Position numbers and translations under genes: made by a program | Shown here: piece by piece, positions 31,702-38,828 of the stretch | Position numbering within the stretch: the first letter of the stretch is position 1 | How the letters are laid out: the number at the start of each line of letters is the position of its first letter | The notes under the pieces: model-generated | The model's input: only the letters and a program-made list of their open reading frames with translations | Databases searched by the model: none | Told to the model about the DNA's origin: nothing | NCBI RefSeq assembly: GCF_000022205.1 | Contig: NC_012028.1 | Location: forward strand, 62,001 to 126,000 | Direction of reading: 5' to 3' | Length of the DNA: 64,000 bases | Source of the DNA: Halorubrum lacusprofundi ATCC 49239 | Lineage (GTDB): Archaea > Halobacteriota > Halobacteria > Halobacteriales > Haloferacaceae

Positions 31702-32534
31702 TGTCGAAGAGTCTGGAGCAGCTGGTCAGTCGCCGTACTGTACGCGTCGAGGGCTTCTTGCCCGGTAGAGTAGAGTTCGTCGTCGTCGACAGCGAACAGC
31801 GTCGACCCCGCCTCCTGGTAATCGCCGATGTTCTGCGTCGAGACGACCTGCAGGCCTGCGATATCGGGGTAGGCCTCGCGGATGTCCGCAACGAACTCCG
31901 AGGACTGCGTGGTCCGGCGGTCGATCATCGTCGGCAACACCATCGCGAGCCGCGGATCGACCGGGTAGGCGTCACGGATCTCCTGCAGATCAGCCTCGAG
32001 ATTCTCAAGCTGGTTACGCTCAAACGCGCCGGGGCGCAGCGGAGCAATCACGTCCTCCACCGCGTAGAGGCCGGAGATGGCGATGTTGTCCTCCTTCCCC
32101 GGCAGGTCAACAAGTACGAAGTCGTACGTGGCCGCGAGGTCCTCAGCAATGAAGTCTGCCAGCCGGTCGTAACGCTCCTCGCGCGGGACGTTCGCGAGGT
32201 TGTTGTCAGCTGCTCCGAGACCGGGGTCGGCCGGGATAAGGACCGGACCCTCGCCCGTGTCGAAGGTCATCCGCTCGACGACGTTGTCGATACCGTTGCG
32301 GATGAGCTCCCACTGGTCGCCGAACACAGCCGAGATCGGTGCGTCGATGCTCTCCTCGTCGATGGAGATGCCGAAGTGGGTCGCGAGGTCGTTCTGTGTC
32401 CCTGCGAGGTCGATAAGGAGCGTGTTCAAGTCATGGTTCTGAGCCGCGGCAACAGCGACGTGTGCTGCCGTCGTCGTCTTTCCCACGCCCCCTTTCTGGA
32501 CGTAGGTTGCCGCGGTGAGGATTCCGTTTTTCAT
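31698..32534 (-). CDS. parA: ParA-type partition ATPase
   Basis: About 278 residues from the ATG at 32532-32534. An in-frame ATG five codons upstream at 32549 is possible. ATYVQKGGVGKTTTAAHVAV is the deviant Walker A of ParA/MinD proteins. LLIDLAGTQNDLATHFG is motif A'. YDFVLVDLPGKEDNIA is Walker B. It would drive plasmid segregation by ATP-dependent nucleoid patterning with its partner protein. ATACAG repeats lie directly upstream of the start and beyond the operon end. The Orc1 gene and origin are 1-3 kb away, forming a compact replicon core. Confidence 0.9.
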   Translation of the reverse strand: MKNGILTAATYVQKGGVGKTTTAAHVAVAAAQNHDLNTLLIDLAGTQNDLATHFGISIDEESIDAPISAVFGDQWELIRNGIDNVVERMTFDTGEGPVLIPADPGLGAADNNLANVPREERYDRLADFIAEDLAATYDFVLVDLPGKEDNIAISGLYAVEDVIAPLRPGAFERNQLENLEADLQEIRDAYPVDPRLAMVLPTMIDRRTTQSSEFVADIREAYPDIAGLQVVSTQNIGDYQEAGSTLFAVDDDELYSTGQEALDAYSTATDQLLQTLRQ

Positions 32535-32550
32535 ATACAGATACAGCATA
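32535..32550. repeat. ATACAG direct repeats upstream of parA
   Basis: ATACAG occurs at about 32535, 32541 and 32548 (ATACAGATACAGCATACAG) at the parA start. It is probably an operator for autoregulation and possibly part of the centromere. Confidence 0.5.
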
Positions 32551-32605
32551 CAGAATCAGGAATCATAAACCTGCTGCAGAATCTCGCAGTTCAGGCGGTA
32601 TTTAG

Positions 32606-33352
32606 GTGGTCGACCACAGTGGCAGCTTCATCACCGAACAGCTCGTCGACGCGGTCCATGTGGAGCGAGCCGTGGGTGGTGTGGGTGGCGTGGGTGGCGT
32701 GGAATTTGACCTTCTGATCCGGGTGGTGTCGTTAGCCGAATATTGCTCGATGAAAGGCCAATTACTGCGTTTCGATGAGACGCCGCTCCTGTGCCTCGTC
32801 ACGGACACCGTTCGTCATCTCTACGTCGATTCGGCCCTCGTTGTTGAGCACCATCCAAACCCAGTCCTTGAACTCGTCTCGCGCTCGAAGAAATCCGCCC
32901 AGGAGCTGGTGTGGGCATCTATCGGCAACGTGCTGACCACGATTCGGATCTGTGAATCCCACGACTGCGGCGTGCTCGTCCCGTGGAACTCCTGGCGCCA
33001 CGAGTTCTACAAGCCGATGGGAAAGGTTCCGATCAAGCACCTCGTCGAACGGAATCGCGTTTCCAAGCCGCTGGAGGGGTACACGCAGAACACCCAGAAC
33101 GTGGCGGCCCTGAAACGGGCTCGCGACCAAGACCTAGCCGTCCACCCTGGACAGGATATCCAATATGTGGTCGACGACGACGAGAAGACCTCGCGAGAGC
33201 GGGTCGCCCTCGCCCACGAGGAGATAGAGTCGTACGATTCCTCGTACTACGAGACACAGCTGATCCGAGCGGTCGAGAGCGTGCTGTCACCACTCGGATG
33301 GGACCGGACGGACATTGACGAGGGCTCTCAGCCGATAGAAATGCCGTCTTGA
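32606..33352 (+). pseudogene. C-terminal remnant of a family B DNA polymerase
   Basis: The frame has 248 codons, but recognisable sequence lies in the last 130 or so. LVERNRVSKPLEGYTQNTQNVAALKRARDQDL, HPGQDIQYVVDDDEKTSRERVALAHEEIESYD and ETQLIRAVESVLSPLGWDR correspond to the thumb/C-terminal end of haloarchaeal plasmid-type PolB. The exonuclease and palm domains (DTDS motif) are absent, and the first 50 residues look like non-coding sequence read through. It is therefore a truncated polB next to orc1, a common pairing on haloarchaeal replicons. Confidence 0.7.
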
Positions 33353-33400
33353 GTTCATTCGGTGCCGGCGACGAATCGTCATAACAAACTCCACGCCCAG

Positions 33401-33503
33401 CCCCGGATTTCCGTCGTTTGGAACCAACCCCACGTTTCCGACGTAATTTTCGACCCCCTCGTTTCCGTCGTTTCCGCACGCCCCACCCCAGATTTCCGTC
33501 GTC
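33401..33503. repeat. ORB-like elements, left cluster (four copies)
   Basis: Four plus-oriented origin-recognition-box-like repeats follow the orc1 3' end: CCCCGGATTTCCGTCGT (33401), ACCCCACGTTTCCGACGTAA (33427), CCCCCTCGTTTCCGTCG (33454) and CCCCAGATTTCCGTCGTC (33487). The core TTTCCG(T/A)CGT is shared with the origin clusters on the other side of orc1. Confidence 0.75.
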
Positions 33504-33529
33504 TGCCCCCACTCAGTAGTAGGAGGTCA

Positions 33530-34762
33530 CTACTCGCGAGTCCAGTCCTGCATCCGGCTGTCCTCGAGAATCGTTTCGCGGACGACCTGAGGATCTTCAA
33601 TGAGTCGGTTCTGGAGATGGATGCCGCCCGCACTCCCCTTGTTGATCTTCTCGATTTCGACAACCCCGAGGAAGGCTTGCTCTTTCAGGATGTCGCGGAA
33701 CCGGCGAACGGAGAGGATGTCCATGTCCAGGTGATTGCAGATCCGCTCATACTGGTCGTACACGCGGCTCGTCAGGAAGGCAGCGTCGTTGGAGTTGACG
33801 CTCAGTTCTGTGAGCGCCAGCAACGCCGCCTTCGCCTGCGTGGGTGCGCCATTCACGAGTTCTCTGAACCGGTCCTTTTCGGCGTGCTGCTGTGCCTGGC
33901 GGACGTGTTCCTCCGTCACTTGCTCTGCTCCGGCCTCGTAGGCGACCTCGCCGGCGTGGCGAAGAATGTCGATCGCCTTCCGAGCATCGCCGTGTTCCTG
34001 CGCGGCGAAGGCCGCCGAGAGCGGAATCACGTCCTCGGAAAGGACGCCGTCCTGGAAGGCGTCCTCGCGATTGAACATGATCTCCCGGAGCTGGTTAGCG
34101 TCGTATGGCTTGAAGAACAGTTCCTTGTGCTGGAAGCTGCTTTTCACGCGCTCGTTCACGTTGTCGACGTACTGGATCTTGTTGCTGATCGCGATGACAC
34201 CGACGCTACAGTCGATTTTCCCCGCCTCCTCAGCGCGCGAGAGCTTCATCAGCACGCTGTCGTCGTTCATCAAATCGATCTCGTCGAGGATGATGATCAC
34301 AGAATCGAATTGAGCGTCGAGCGTCTTCCAGAGGAGTTTGTAGTATTTCGACGTACTGAGGCCGGTATGGGGGACGGAGATTCCAGTCGTAGATTCATCG
34401 TTCAGCTTCGCAGCAAGTGAGGAGACCGCCTGAGTCTCAGTATTGTCTTCAGCACAGTCGATATACGCTGTTCCAATCTCGACGCCATCCTGAGCGGCAT
34501 TTTGAGCTCGCTGGCAGACGTGTTTTGAAACGAGAGATTTACCGGTCCCAGTTTTCCCGTAGATCATCACGTTCTCCGGGGAGTACCCGTGGACAGCACC
34601 GTTGAGACGTTTCGCGAGCTTCGAGATCTCCTCGTCGCGACCGACGATCCGGTCAGCTTCCGGAACGTGGCCGATTTTCAGGAGGTCCTTGTTCGCGAAG
34701 ATACGATGCCCGGATTCAAAGAGTGGATCGTCGACAGAACTGGATGAAGAGTCGGGCGTCAT
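33530..34762 (-). CDS. orc1: Orc1/Cdc6 replication initiator
   Basis: A 410-residue initiator of the archaeal Orc1/Cdc6 family. MIYGKTGTGKSLVSKHV is Walker A. SVIIILDEIDLMNDD is Walker B. VIAISNKIQYVDNVNERVKSSF is sensor 1 and the arginine-finger region. The C-terminal winged helix (LALTELSVNSNDAAFLTSRVYDQYE...LSVRRFRDILKEQAFLGVVE) binds ORB repeats. It recognises the origin and loads MCM. It is flanked on both sides by ORB-like repeats, so it is the likely cognate initiator of this replicon. Confidence 0.95.
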   Translation of the reverse strand: MTPDSSSSSVDDPLFESGHRIFANKDLLKIGHVPEADRIVGRDEEISKLAKRLNGAVHGYSPENVMIYGKTGTGKSLVSKHVCQRAQNAAQDGVEIGTAYIDCAEDNTETQAVSSLAAKLNDESTTGISVPHTGLSTSKYYKLLWKTLDAQFDSVIIILDEIDLMNDDSVLMKLSRAEEAGKIDCSVGVIAISNKIQYVDNVNERVKSSFQHKELFFKPYDANQLREIMFNREDAFQDGVLSEDVIPLSAAFAAQEHGDARKAIDILRHAGEVAYEAGAEQVTEEHVRQAQQHAEKDRFRELVNGAPTQAKAALLALTELSVNSNDAAFLTSRVYDQYERICNHLDMDILSVRRFRDILKEQAFLGVVEIEKINKGSAGGIHLQNRLIEDPQVVRETILEDSRMQDWTRE

Positions 34763-34811
34763 TGAATATCACACAGTGTGAGTGGGGGGAGTATAAATCT
34801 AGTGGAGAACG

Positions 34812-34986
34812 CCACCCCACGTTTCCGACGTTCCTTGTCCGATATCAGTGGGAAAAAGCCGTAATACGGTAGTATTGCATTTCTGATAATATAACCGCGT
34901 TTCCGACGTGAGATAGGAAACCCGTAGACGGAAGCGTCGCCTCGATGTCGAATCCCGAACCCACACACCCCACGTTTCCGTCGTAA
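34812..34986 (+). repeat. ORB-like elements, middle cluster (three copies)
   Basis: CCCCACGTTTCCGACGTT, CCGCGTTTCCGACGTG and ACCCCACGTTTCCGTCGTAA lie between the orc1 start and the AT-rich core, in plus orientation. Confidence 0.8.
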
Positions 34987-35286
34987 TCACTGAATAGGTG
35001 GGGTGGGGACTCGAAGAAGACGTGCACGACGAGATACCAAAGACGAGAGCCGCCTAGCCGTCCAAAGTTGGCCGTCTATAGAAGCAGCTGGAAAGGATTG
35101 TTTCATCTGAGGGGGCGAAGTACTTCGTCCCCTCCTTGGTCGAAGCACACTTAATGGACATTTCTCAGCTTTGCTACTTTAATCTATGTGTTCCAGAAGT
35201 TAGTTCACCTCTAGATTGGTTCTAGGTCAACATAATTAGTAGCTGCATAGCACTATCATAGCCTCTCCCTACGCCGTCGTGGAGAA

Positions 35287-35440
35287 ACGACGGAAACGCG
35301 GGGGGTGTGATCCAATCGAAAACAGTGTCACCCCCTTCACCCACATCCAGTTACGACGGAAACGCGGGGGGTGTGATCCAATCGAAAACAGTGTCACCCC
35401 CTTCACCCACATCCAGTTACGACGGAAACGTGGGGTGGGT
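35287..35440 (-). repeat. 66-bp tandem repeat carrying inverted ORBs
   Basis: Two identical consecutive 66-bp units begin at 35287 and 35353 (ACGACGGAAACGCGGGGGG...), and a third ORB starts the next unit at 35419 with a slightly different end (ACGTGGGGTGGGT). Each unit has one minus-oriented ORB with a G-string, so the duplication multiplies initiator sites. CCGTCGT/ACGACGG also forms an inverted repeat around 35274-35293. Confidence 0.85.
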
Positions 35441-35458
35441 GTCCTCCATCATCGAATT

Positions 35459-35782
35459 TTACTCGTCCGGGTTGACCGGACCCTGGTACTGAGAACGAAT
35501 CTTCTCTCCGTCCCGCCACTGCCAGTAGTAGTAGCGATTGTTGTTGATCTCCTTGATCGTGATCGTCGCCTTTGCCGGGACGTCGTCCGGTAGGTCATCT
35601 GGTCGCTCCTCGACGTCGGCGTTGTCCGCCTCCTCCTTGAGACGAGTTTCCCGCTCTTTGTGTTCGGCCAACGCCTCGGCGTAGCGACCAACGTCCCGAA
35701 GATGTTCCGGTGTGGCTTCGTTGAGGGCGTCGACGATTTCCGTCGAGAGGTTTGCTGGTGGGGAGGGTGGTTCGTAGGACAT
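35459..35782 (-). CDS. Small DUF6788-like protein
   Basis: A 107-residue protein. A helical N-terminus (NLSTEIVDALNEATPEHLRDVGRYAEALAEHKERE) and an acidic linker precede a beta C-terminus (ATITIKEINNNRYYYWQWRDGEKIRSQYQGPVNP). The NNRYYYWQWR-G-K pattern is typical of small haloarchaeal and plasmid proteins grouped as DUF6788. Function unknown. The start at 35780-35782 lies just downstream of a TTAACCAACA dyad. It is divergent from the tandem-HTH gene at 35921. Confidence 0.7.
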   Translation of the reverse strand: MSYEPPSPPANLSTEIVDALNEATPEHLRDVGRYAEALAEHKERETRLKEEADNADVEERPDDLPDDVPAKATITIKEINNNRYYYWQWRDGEKIRSQYQGPVNPDE

Positions 35783-35796
35783 CGACTCTCTCCGTG

Positions 35797-35837
35797 TTAA
35801 CCAACAAAATTCGCCGATCCATAGTTCTGTTGGTTAA
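35797..35837. promoter_or_regulatory. TTAACCAACA/TGTTGGTTAA dyad, copy a
   Basis: Perfect 10-bp arms at 35797-35806 and 35828-35837, centres 31 bp apart, between divergent genes. An AT-rich TATA-like stretch for the minus-strand gene lies between the arms. This is one of four copies in 6 kb. Confidence 0.7.
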
Positions 35838-35880
35838 GCAGGTTCGTGGACTCGCTGACCTCGTCCTCTGTAACACTACT

Positions 35881-35906
35881 CGAAACTTCTTTATATGTAA
35901 GTTTCG
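35881..35906. promoter_or_regulatory. CGAAACTT-N10-AAGTTTCG operator around a TATA box
   Basis: Perfect 8-bp arms (35881-35888, 35899-35906) enclose CTTTATATGT, the TATA element of the next gene, whose GTG lies 15 nt further on. This is a textbook layout for autorepression. Confidence 0.65.
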
Positions 35907-35920
35907 TACTATATTACACC

Positions 35921-36841
35921 GTGCTCCGGCGTATCGAACTCGAGGTCCTCGCCACGGTCGACCGCGGCGACACGATCTCCGAACTCGCGACGAAGCTCGA
36001 CCACAGTGAGAGCTACCTCTCCCGTGCCGTCGGTGACCTCGTCGAGAAGGGGCTCGTCTACACGGAACGCGACGGCCGGCGAAAACGAGTCGTCCCGTCA
36101 GCTGCTCGTGCCGTCGAACGCTATCAGGACCTCGTCCGCCAGCACTCCCACATCGAGTTCCCCGAGCTGTTGACCGGCAAGGCACTCGAGGTGCTCTACT
36201 ATCTCGACCAGCCACGAACCGTCGCCGAGATCGCCGACCGGAGCGACAACTACCGTAATACCGTCAACCGTGTCCTCAAGCGATTCCGCAACTGTGGACT
36301 CGTCGGGACGGACGACGGCCGCTATGACTTCAACGGCGACTTCGACCGCCTCCACGAGTTCGCCCGTGAACTCGCACATCATCTCCATCGCCAACGCCTC
36401 GAATCCGTCGCCCCGAAGGGGACGATTCTCTGGGAGGATCACGACAAATTTCTCGCGCAGACCGAAACGGAGATCGACGCGGAGGGGTTCCACGAAACCG
36501 GGCTCGCTCGATTCGCGGCCTTCGACCTCCAGTTCCTCCTCACCGACCACCGCTACTACCTCTACTCCGAACACGTAGAGGAAATTTCGTCGGCGGAGCT
36601 GTGTTGTCACACGCTGCTAATCGACGACGACAGCCGTTACCGCTCGTACTGTCTCCTCCTGCTCAGCCACGTCGACGTCGACGAGGACGACCTCCGCGAG
36701 CGAGCGGCGAAGTATGGACTCGAAGACGAGATTGATGCCCTACTCCAGTATCTCGAGACACACGGCGAGATCCAGGACGGCCGTCTCCCCGAGTGGTCCG
36801 AGTTCCAGGAGCTGGCGGCTGAGTACGAAATTAACAGATGA
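35921..36841 (+). CDS. Tandem winged-helix transcriptional regulator
   Basis: 306 residues from a GTG at 35921 (VLRRIELEVLATVDRGDTIS). The longer frame from 35846 crosses the TATA box and operator and is rejected. The first wHTH is about residues 10-65 (ISELATKLDHSESYLSRAVGDLVEKGLVYTERDGRRKRV). The second is about 90-150 (ALEVLYYLDQPRTVAEIADRSDNYRNTVNRVLKRFRNCGLV). A C-terminal alpha/beta domain of about 150 residues (ILWEDHDKFLAQTETEID) may sense a ligand. The promoter with an internal dyad suggests autoregulation. The family is widespread on haloarchaeal plasmids beside the DUF6788 gene. Confidence 0.78.
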   Translation: MLRRIELEVLATVDRGDTISELATKLDHSESYLSRAVGDLVEKGLVYTERDGRRKRVVPSAARAVERYQDLVRQHSHIEFPELLTGKALEVLYYLDQPRTVAEIADRSDNYRNTVNRVLKRFRNCGLVGTDDGRYDFNGDFDRLHEFARELAHHLHRQRLESVAPKGTILWEDHDKFLAQTETEIDAEGFHETGLARFAAFDLQFLLTDHRYYLYSEHVEEISSAELCCHTLLIDDDSRYRSYCLLLLSHVDVDEDDLRERAAKYGLEDEIDALLQYLETHGEIQDGRLPEWSEFQELAAEYEINR

Positions 36842-36874
36842 TTGAGTACTGACACGGAGCTGATTCTGTCGGGG

Positions 36875-37288
36875 TTACGCGTCGTCCGGGCGAGGGGCGT
36901 TCTCGTACTTGACCATCTTCTCGGGCTTGTTGGAGATGGTCTCGTAGATCTGTTGGAGGGTTTCCTCCGCGGCGAGGAGATTGTGTTCGTCGAGGAAGGT
37001 CTGGCCCTCCTCTGTGAGGCCGTAGAACTTCCAGGGATATCCTTGCCGGCGCTGATCGTCGTCGAGTGGGACTTCCCTGACGATGCCAGCGTCGATCAGC
37101 TTCTGGATGTGTTTGTAGACGGTCGCCTCGCTCACACTGGGGTTGAGCTCCTCGAGTTCGTACATGGAGGGGAGCTGCTCGGGGTGCTGGAGGATATTGT
37201 TGACCAGCGCGAACCGCGTCTGTTGAGTCACGAAGTGGACAAGTTCGCGAGATTTCATTTCCCCAGCAGTCCCTAGGTCGGTGCTCAT
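36875..37288 (-). CDS. Winged-helix regulator
   Basis: 137 residues from the ATG at 37286-37288 (MSTDLGTAGEMKSRELVHFV). LVNNILQHPEQLPSMYELEELNPSVSEATVYKHIQKLIDAGIV is the HTH. PLDDDQRRQGYPWKFYGLTEEGQTFL is the wing, and a C-terminal helix follows. It resembles PadR/ArsR-like haloarchaeal regulators. A GTTTAC-CCTTGA-GTAAAC dyad at 37319-37336 lies 30 nt upstream of the start, and a half-site TTTACTC recurs at about 37373, consistent with autoregulation and control of the divergent gene at 37417. Confidence 0.75.
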   Translation of the reverse strand: MSTDLGTAGEMKSRELVHFVTQQTRFALVNNILQHPEQLPSMYELEELNPSVSEATVYKHIQKLIDAGIVREVPLDDDQRRQGYPWKFYGLTEEGQTFLDEHNLLAAEETLQQIYETISNKPEKMVKYENAPRPDDA

Positions 37289-37318
37289 ACGACACAGTAC
37301 ACACCCAGGCGGCAAGTA

Positions 37319-37336
37319 GTTTACCCTTGAGTAAAC
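37319..37336. promoter_or_regulatory. GTTTAC-N6-GTAAAC dyad between divergent genes
   Basis: Perfect 6-bp arms, with extra GAGTAA half-sites at about 37345 and 37373. It is the probable operator for the winged-helix protein encoded next to it. Confidence 0.55.
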
Positions 37337-37416
37337 CACTCTGGAGTAAGCTACACATGATTGACCCGGTGATTTACTCCATAAATCATATCGCACGGCG
37401 CTGAGAGAGCCTGTAT

Positions 37417-37965
37417 ATGTTCGACGAAGAGCCGCCCGTCCCCGAGGAGGTCCTTATTAGTGCGAAGGACCAACTCAATGAGGAAGAGATCTCGCTGGCG
37501 GACAACGAGGAGATTCTCCACGCTTTGAGTGAGCTGACCCCTGTCTATGAGAACGATAGGTCGTATTTCGTCCTCGGGAACTATGATCGAGAGCCGATCC
37601 GCCGGTTGAACCTGGTAGTTGACCGGCTCAATCGCCGGCAAAACGCCTACGCCTTCCGGATGGTCGACATCCGCGGGGAGTGGGACAACAGCATTCAGAA
37701 ATTCTGCCTGATCGCCGACATCGTGACCTACCTTGTCGGCGTCGCCGAGAAGGAACCGAGCGACTTCCTCGTTGAACAGGGACTCCTCGTTGGAACGACG
37801 GAGTACTTCGCGAAGAGCCACGTCCTCAAGCGAGAGTACGAGGACGAAGAACACCCCTTCGGCTGGATGCAGGACGGCGTCCTCGAACTGTTCGACCGGG
37901 ACGGACGGCTGTATCGCTGGGAGACCGAAGAGCAACTCGTTGACGTGACTTCGGCACTCCCGTGA
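37417..37965 (+). CDS. Hypothetical protein
   Basis: A 182-residue acidic protein starting MFDEEPPVPEEVLISAKDQL. Segments such as SYFVLGNYDREPIRRLNLVVDRLNRRQNAYAFRMVDIRGEW and FCLIADIVTYLVGVAEKEPSDFLVEQGLLV suggest an alpha/beta fold of the kind seen in predicted effector or nucleotide-binding proteins (a Rossmann-like strand followed by helices). No catalytic motif is recognised. A TATA-like CCATAAATC lies about 38 nt upstream. It is divergent from the winged-helix gene. Confidence 0.6.
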   Translation: MFDEEPPVPEEVLISAKDQLNEEEISLADNEEILHALSELTPVYENDRSYFVLGNYDREPIRRLNLVVDRLNRRQNAYAFRMVDIRGEWDNSIQKFCLIADIVTYLVGVAEKEPSDFLVEQGLLVGTTEYFAKSHVLKREYEDEEHPFGWMQDGVLELFDRDGRLYRWETEEQLVDVTSALP

Positions 37966-37992
37966 TGGTGGGCGAGTCAGATACTGTCTGCG

Positions 37993-38033
37993 TTAACCAA
38001 CGCGAGCGGTGATAGAATCGATTTGTTGGTTAA
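37993..38033. promoter_or_regulatory. TTAACCAAC/GTTGGTTAA dyad, copy b
   Basis: Arms at 37993-38001 and 38025-38033, centres 32 bp apart. This copy lies between the 3' ends of convergent genes, an unusual position for a promoter operator. Confidence 0.65.
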
Positions 38034-38039
38034 CCAAAG

Positions 38040-38717
38040 CTAGTCCGCGTCAATTGGGAGTCGACCATCTGGTCGCGGAACACGCCCGCGCTTGATTTCG
38101 TTATCGACGCGGCGCATATGCTTGCAGCCACCGTCGGGTATTCTCTGCTGCCAGTCGGGACAGGTACACGACTCGTCGACGACCAGCCGATCGCGGACGT
38201 CGCCCGTTCGGCCACCGTCCGGAGCGACGGCTTCCGCAGGGCCACTGAGCCGCTCGTGGAGCAGCTCTTCGACCGGATGGCCTTCCGGCCAGCGATAGTG
38301 GACTTCACGGCGCTCGCGATGGTTGTAGGAGCCACAGGCTGCGGCGTTCCCAGCCCACACGCGCCACGCGCCGAGGGCGGCCATCACGTCGACGATCCCC
38401 CGTGGAACAACCTTGTGCTCGTTGGGGTAGAAGATCCGGAAGCGGGTACACCCGTCTTGGGGCGCCACCGTCTCCCACCACTCGACGTCGTCACCCCAAC
38501 TGTCGAACATCGCGTCGTCTTCCCCGTACCCGACGGTTACGTCGTCGATTTCCGGGCCATTCGTAGTCGTCTCGTCAGTCTCGCCTTCGAGCAGCCGGAG
38601 GACGGCGTACCGTAGATACTCGTGTGCTGGATCGTCCGCCGACCGGGCGATCTGGTCGTGTTGTTCTGCAACCCGTTCCGCCTCATCGAGGACAGCGGAT
38701 AGATACAGTTCACTCAT
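38040..38717 (-). CDS. SWIM zinc-finger protein
   Basis: 225 residues from the ATG at 38715-38717 (MSELYLSAVLDEAERVAEQH). A longer frame reads through a promoter-like dyad and is not used. The C-terminus has CTCPDWQQRIPDGGCKHM, the C-x-C-x(n)-C-x-H pattern of a SWIM zinc finger, followed by IKRGRVPRPDGRLPID. The middle (EDDAMFDSWGDDVEWWETV, RFRIFYPNEHKVVPRGIVDVMAALG) is an unassigned alpha/beta part. SWIM domains bind DNA or proteins in mobile-element and SNF2-linked systems. It has a TTAACCAAC dyad and a leader hairpin upstream. Confidence 0.78.
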   Translation of the reverse strand: MSELYLSAVLDEAERVAEQHDQIARSADDPAHEYLRYAVLRLLEGETDETTTNGPEIDDVTVGYGEDDAMFDSWGDDVEWWETVAPQDGCTRFRIFYPNEHKVVPRGIVDVMAALGAWRVWAGNAAACGSYNHRERREVHYRWPEGHPVEELLHERLSGPAEAVAPDGGRTGDVRDRLVVDESCTCPDWQQRIPDGGCKHMRRVDNEIKRGRVPRPDGRLPIDAD

Positions 38718-38736
38718 GATTCGACGGAGGTCGGAA

Positions 38737-38766
38737 TGCGCCTCCGCCCCTCGGCGGGCGCTGAAA
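38737..38766 (-). promoter_or_regulatory. Leader hairpin of the SWIM gene
   Basis: On the minus strand TTTTTCAGCGCCCGCC then GAGGGGCGGAGGCGC folds into a GC-rich stem (GCGC and CCGCC/GGCGG pairs) about 20 nt before the start. It resembles the leaders at 39800, 40542 and 41611. Confidence 0.5.
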
Positions 38767-38769
38767 AAC

Positions 38770-38811
38770 TTAACCAACGAAACACTGTCTTACCGTCTGA
38801 CCGTTGGTTAA
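38770..38811. promoter_or_regulatory. TTAACCAACG/CGTTGGTTAA dyad, copy c
   Basis: Perfect 10-bp arms at 38770-38779 and 38802-38811, 32 bp between centres. Upstream of the SWIM gene leader and just after the ArdC-like gene stop. Confidence 0.7.
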
Positions 38812-38828
38812 CAGTGAGAACCGCGTGT

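Larger units (their letters stand above)
34763..35458. other. Predicted replication origin (ORB repeats flanking an AT-rich core)
   Basis: Upstream of orc1. Three plus-oriented ORBs (34812-34832, 34895-34910, 34966-34986) and three minus-oriented ORBs with long G-tracts (from 35287, 35353 and about 35417) face each other across about 300 bp that includes an AT-rich stretch (35140-35260), a plausible unwinding element. This is the standard layout of haloarchaeal Orc1-dependent origins. Confidence 0.85.

Noticed and set aside
35287-35440. Tandem 66-bp repeats as a CRISPR array
   Set aside because: Units are identical over their whole length with no variable spacers, and they carry ORB motifs. 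They are origin repeats.
35846-35920. Longer N-terminus of the tandem-wHTH protein
   Set aside because: It would place the TATA box and its dyad inside the coding region. GTG at 35921 fits a leaderless start.
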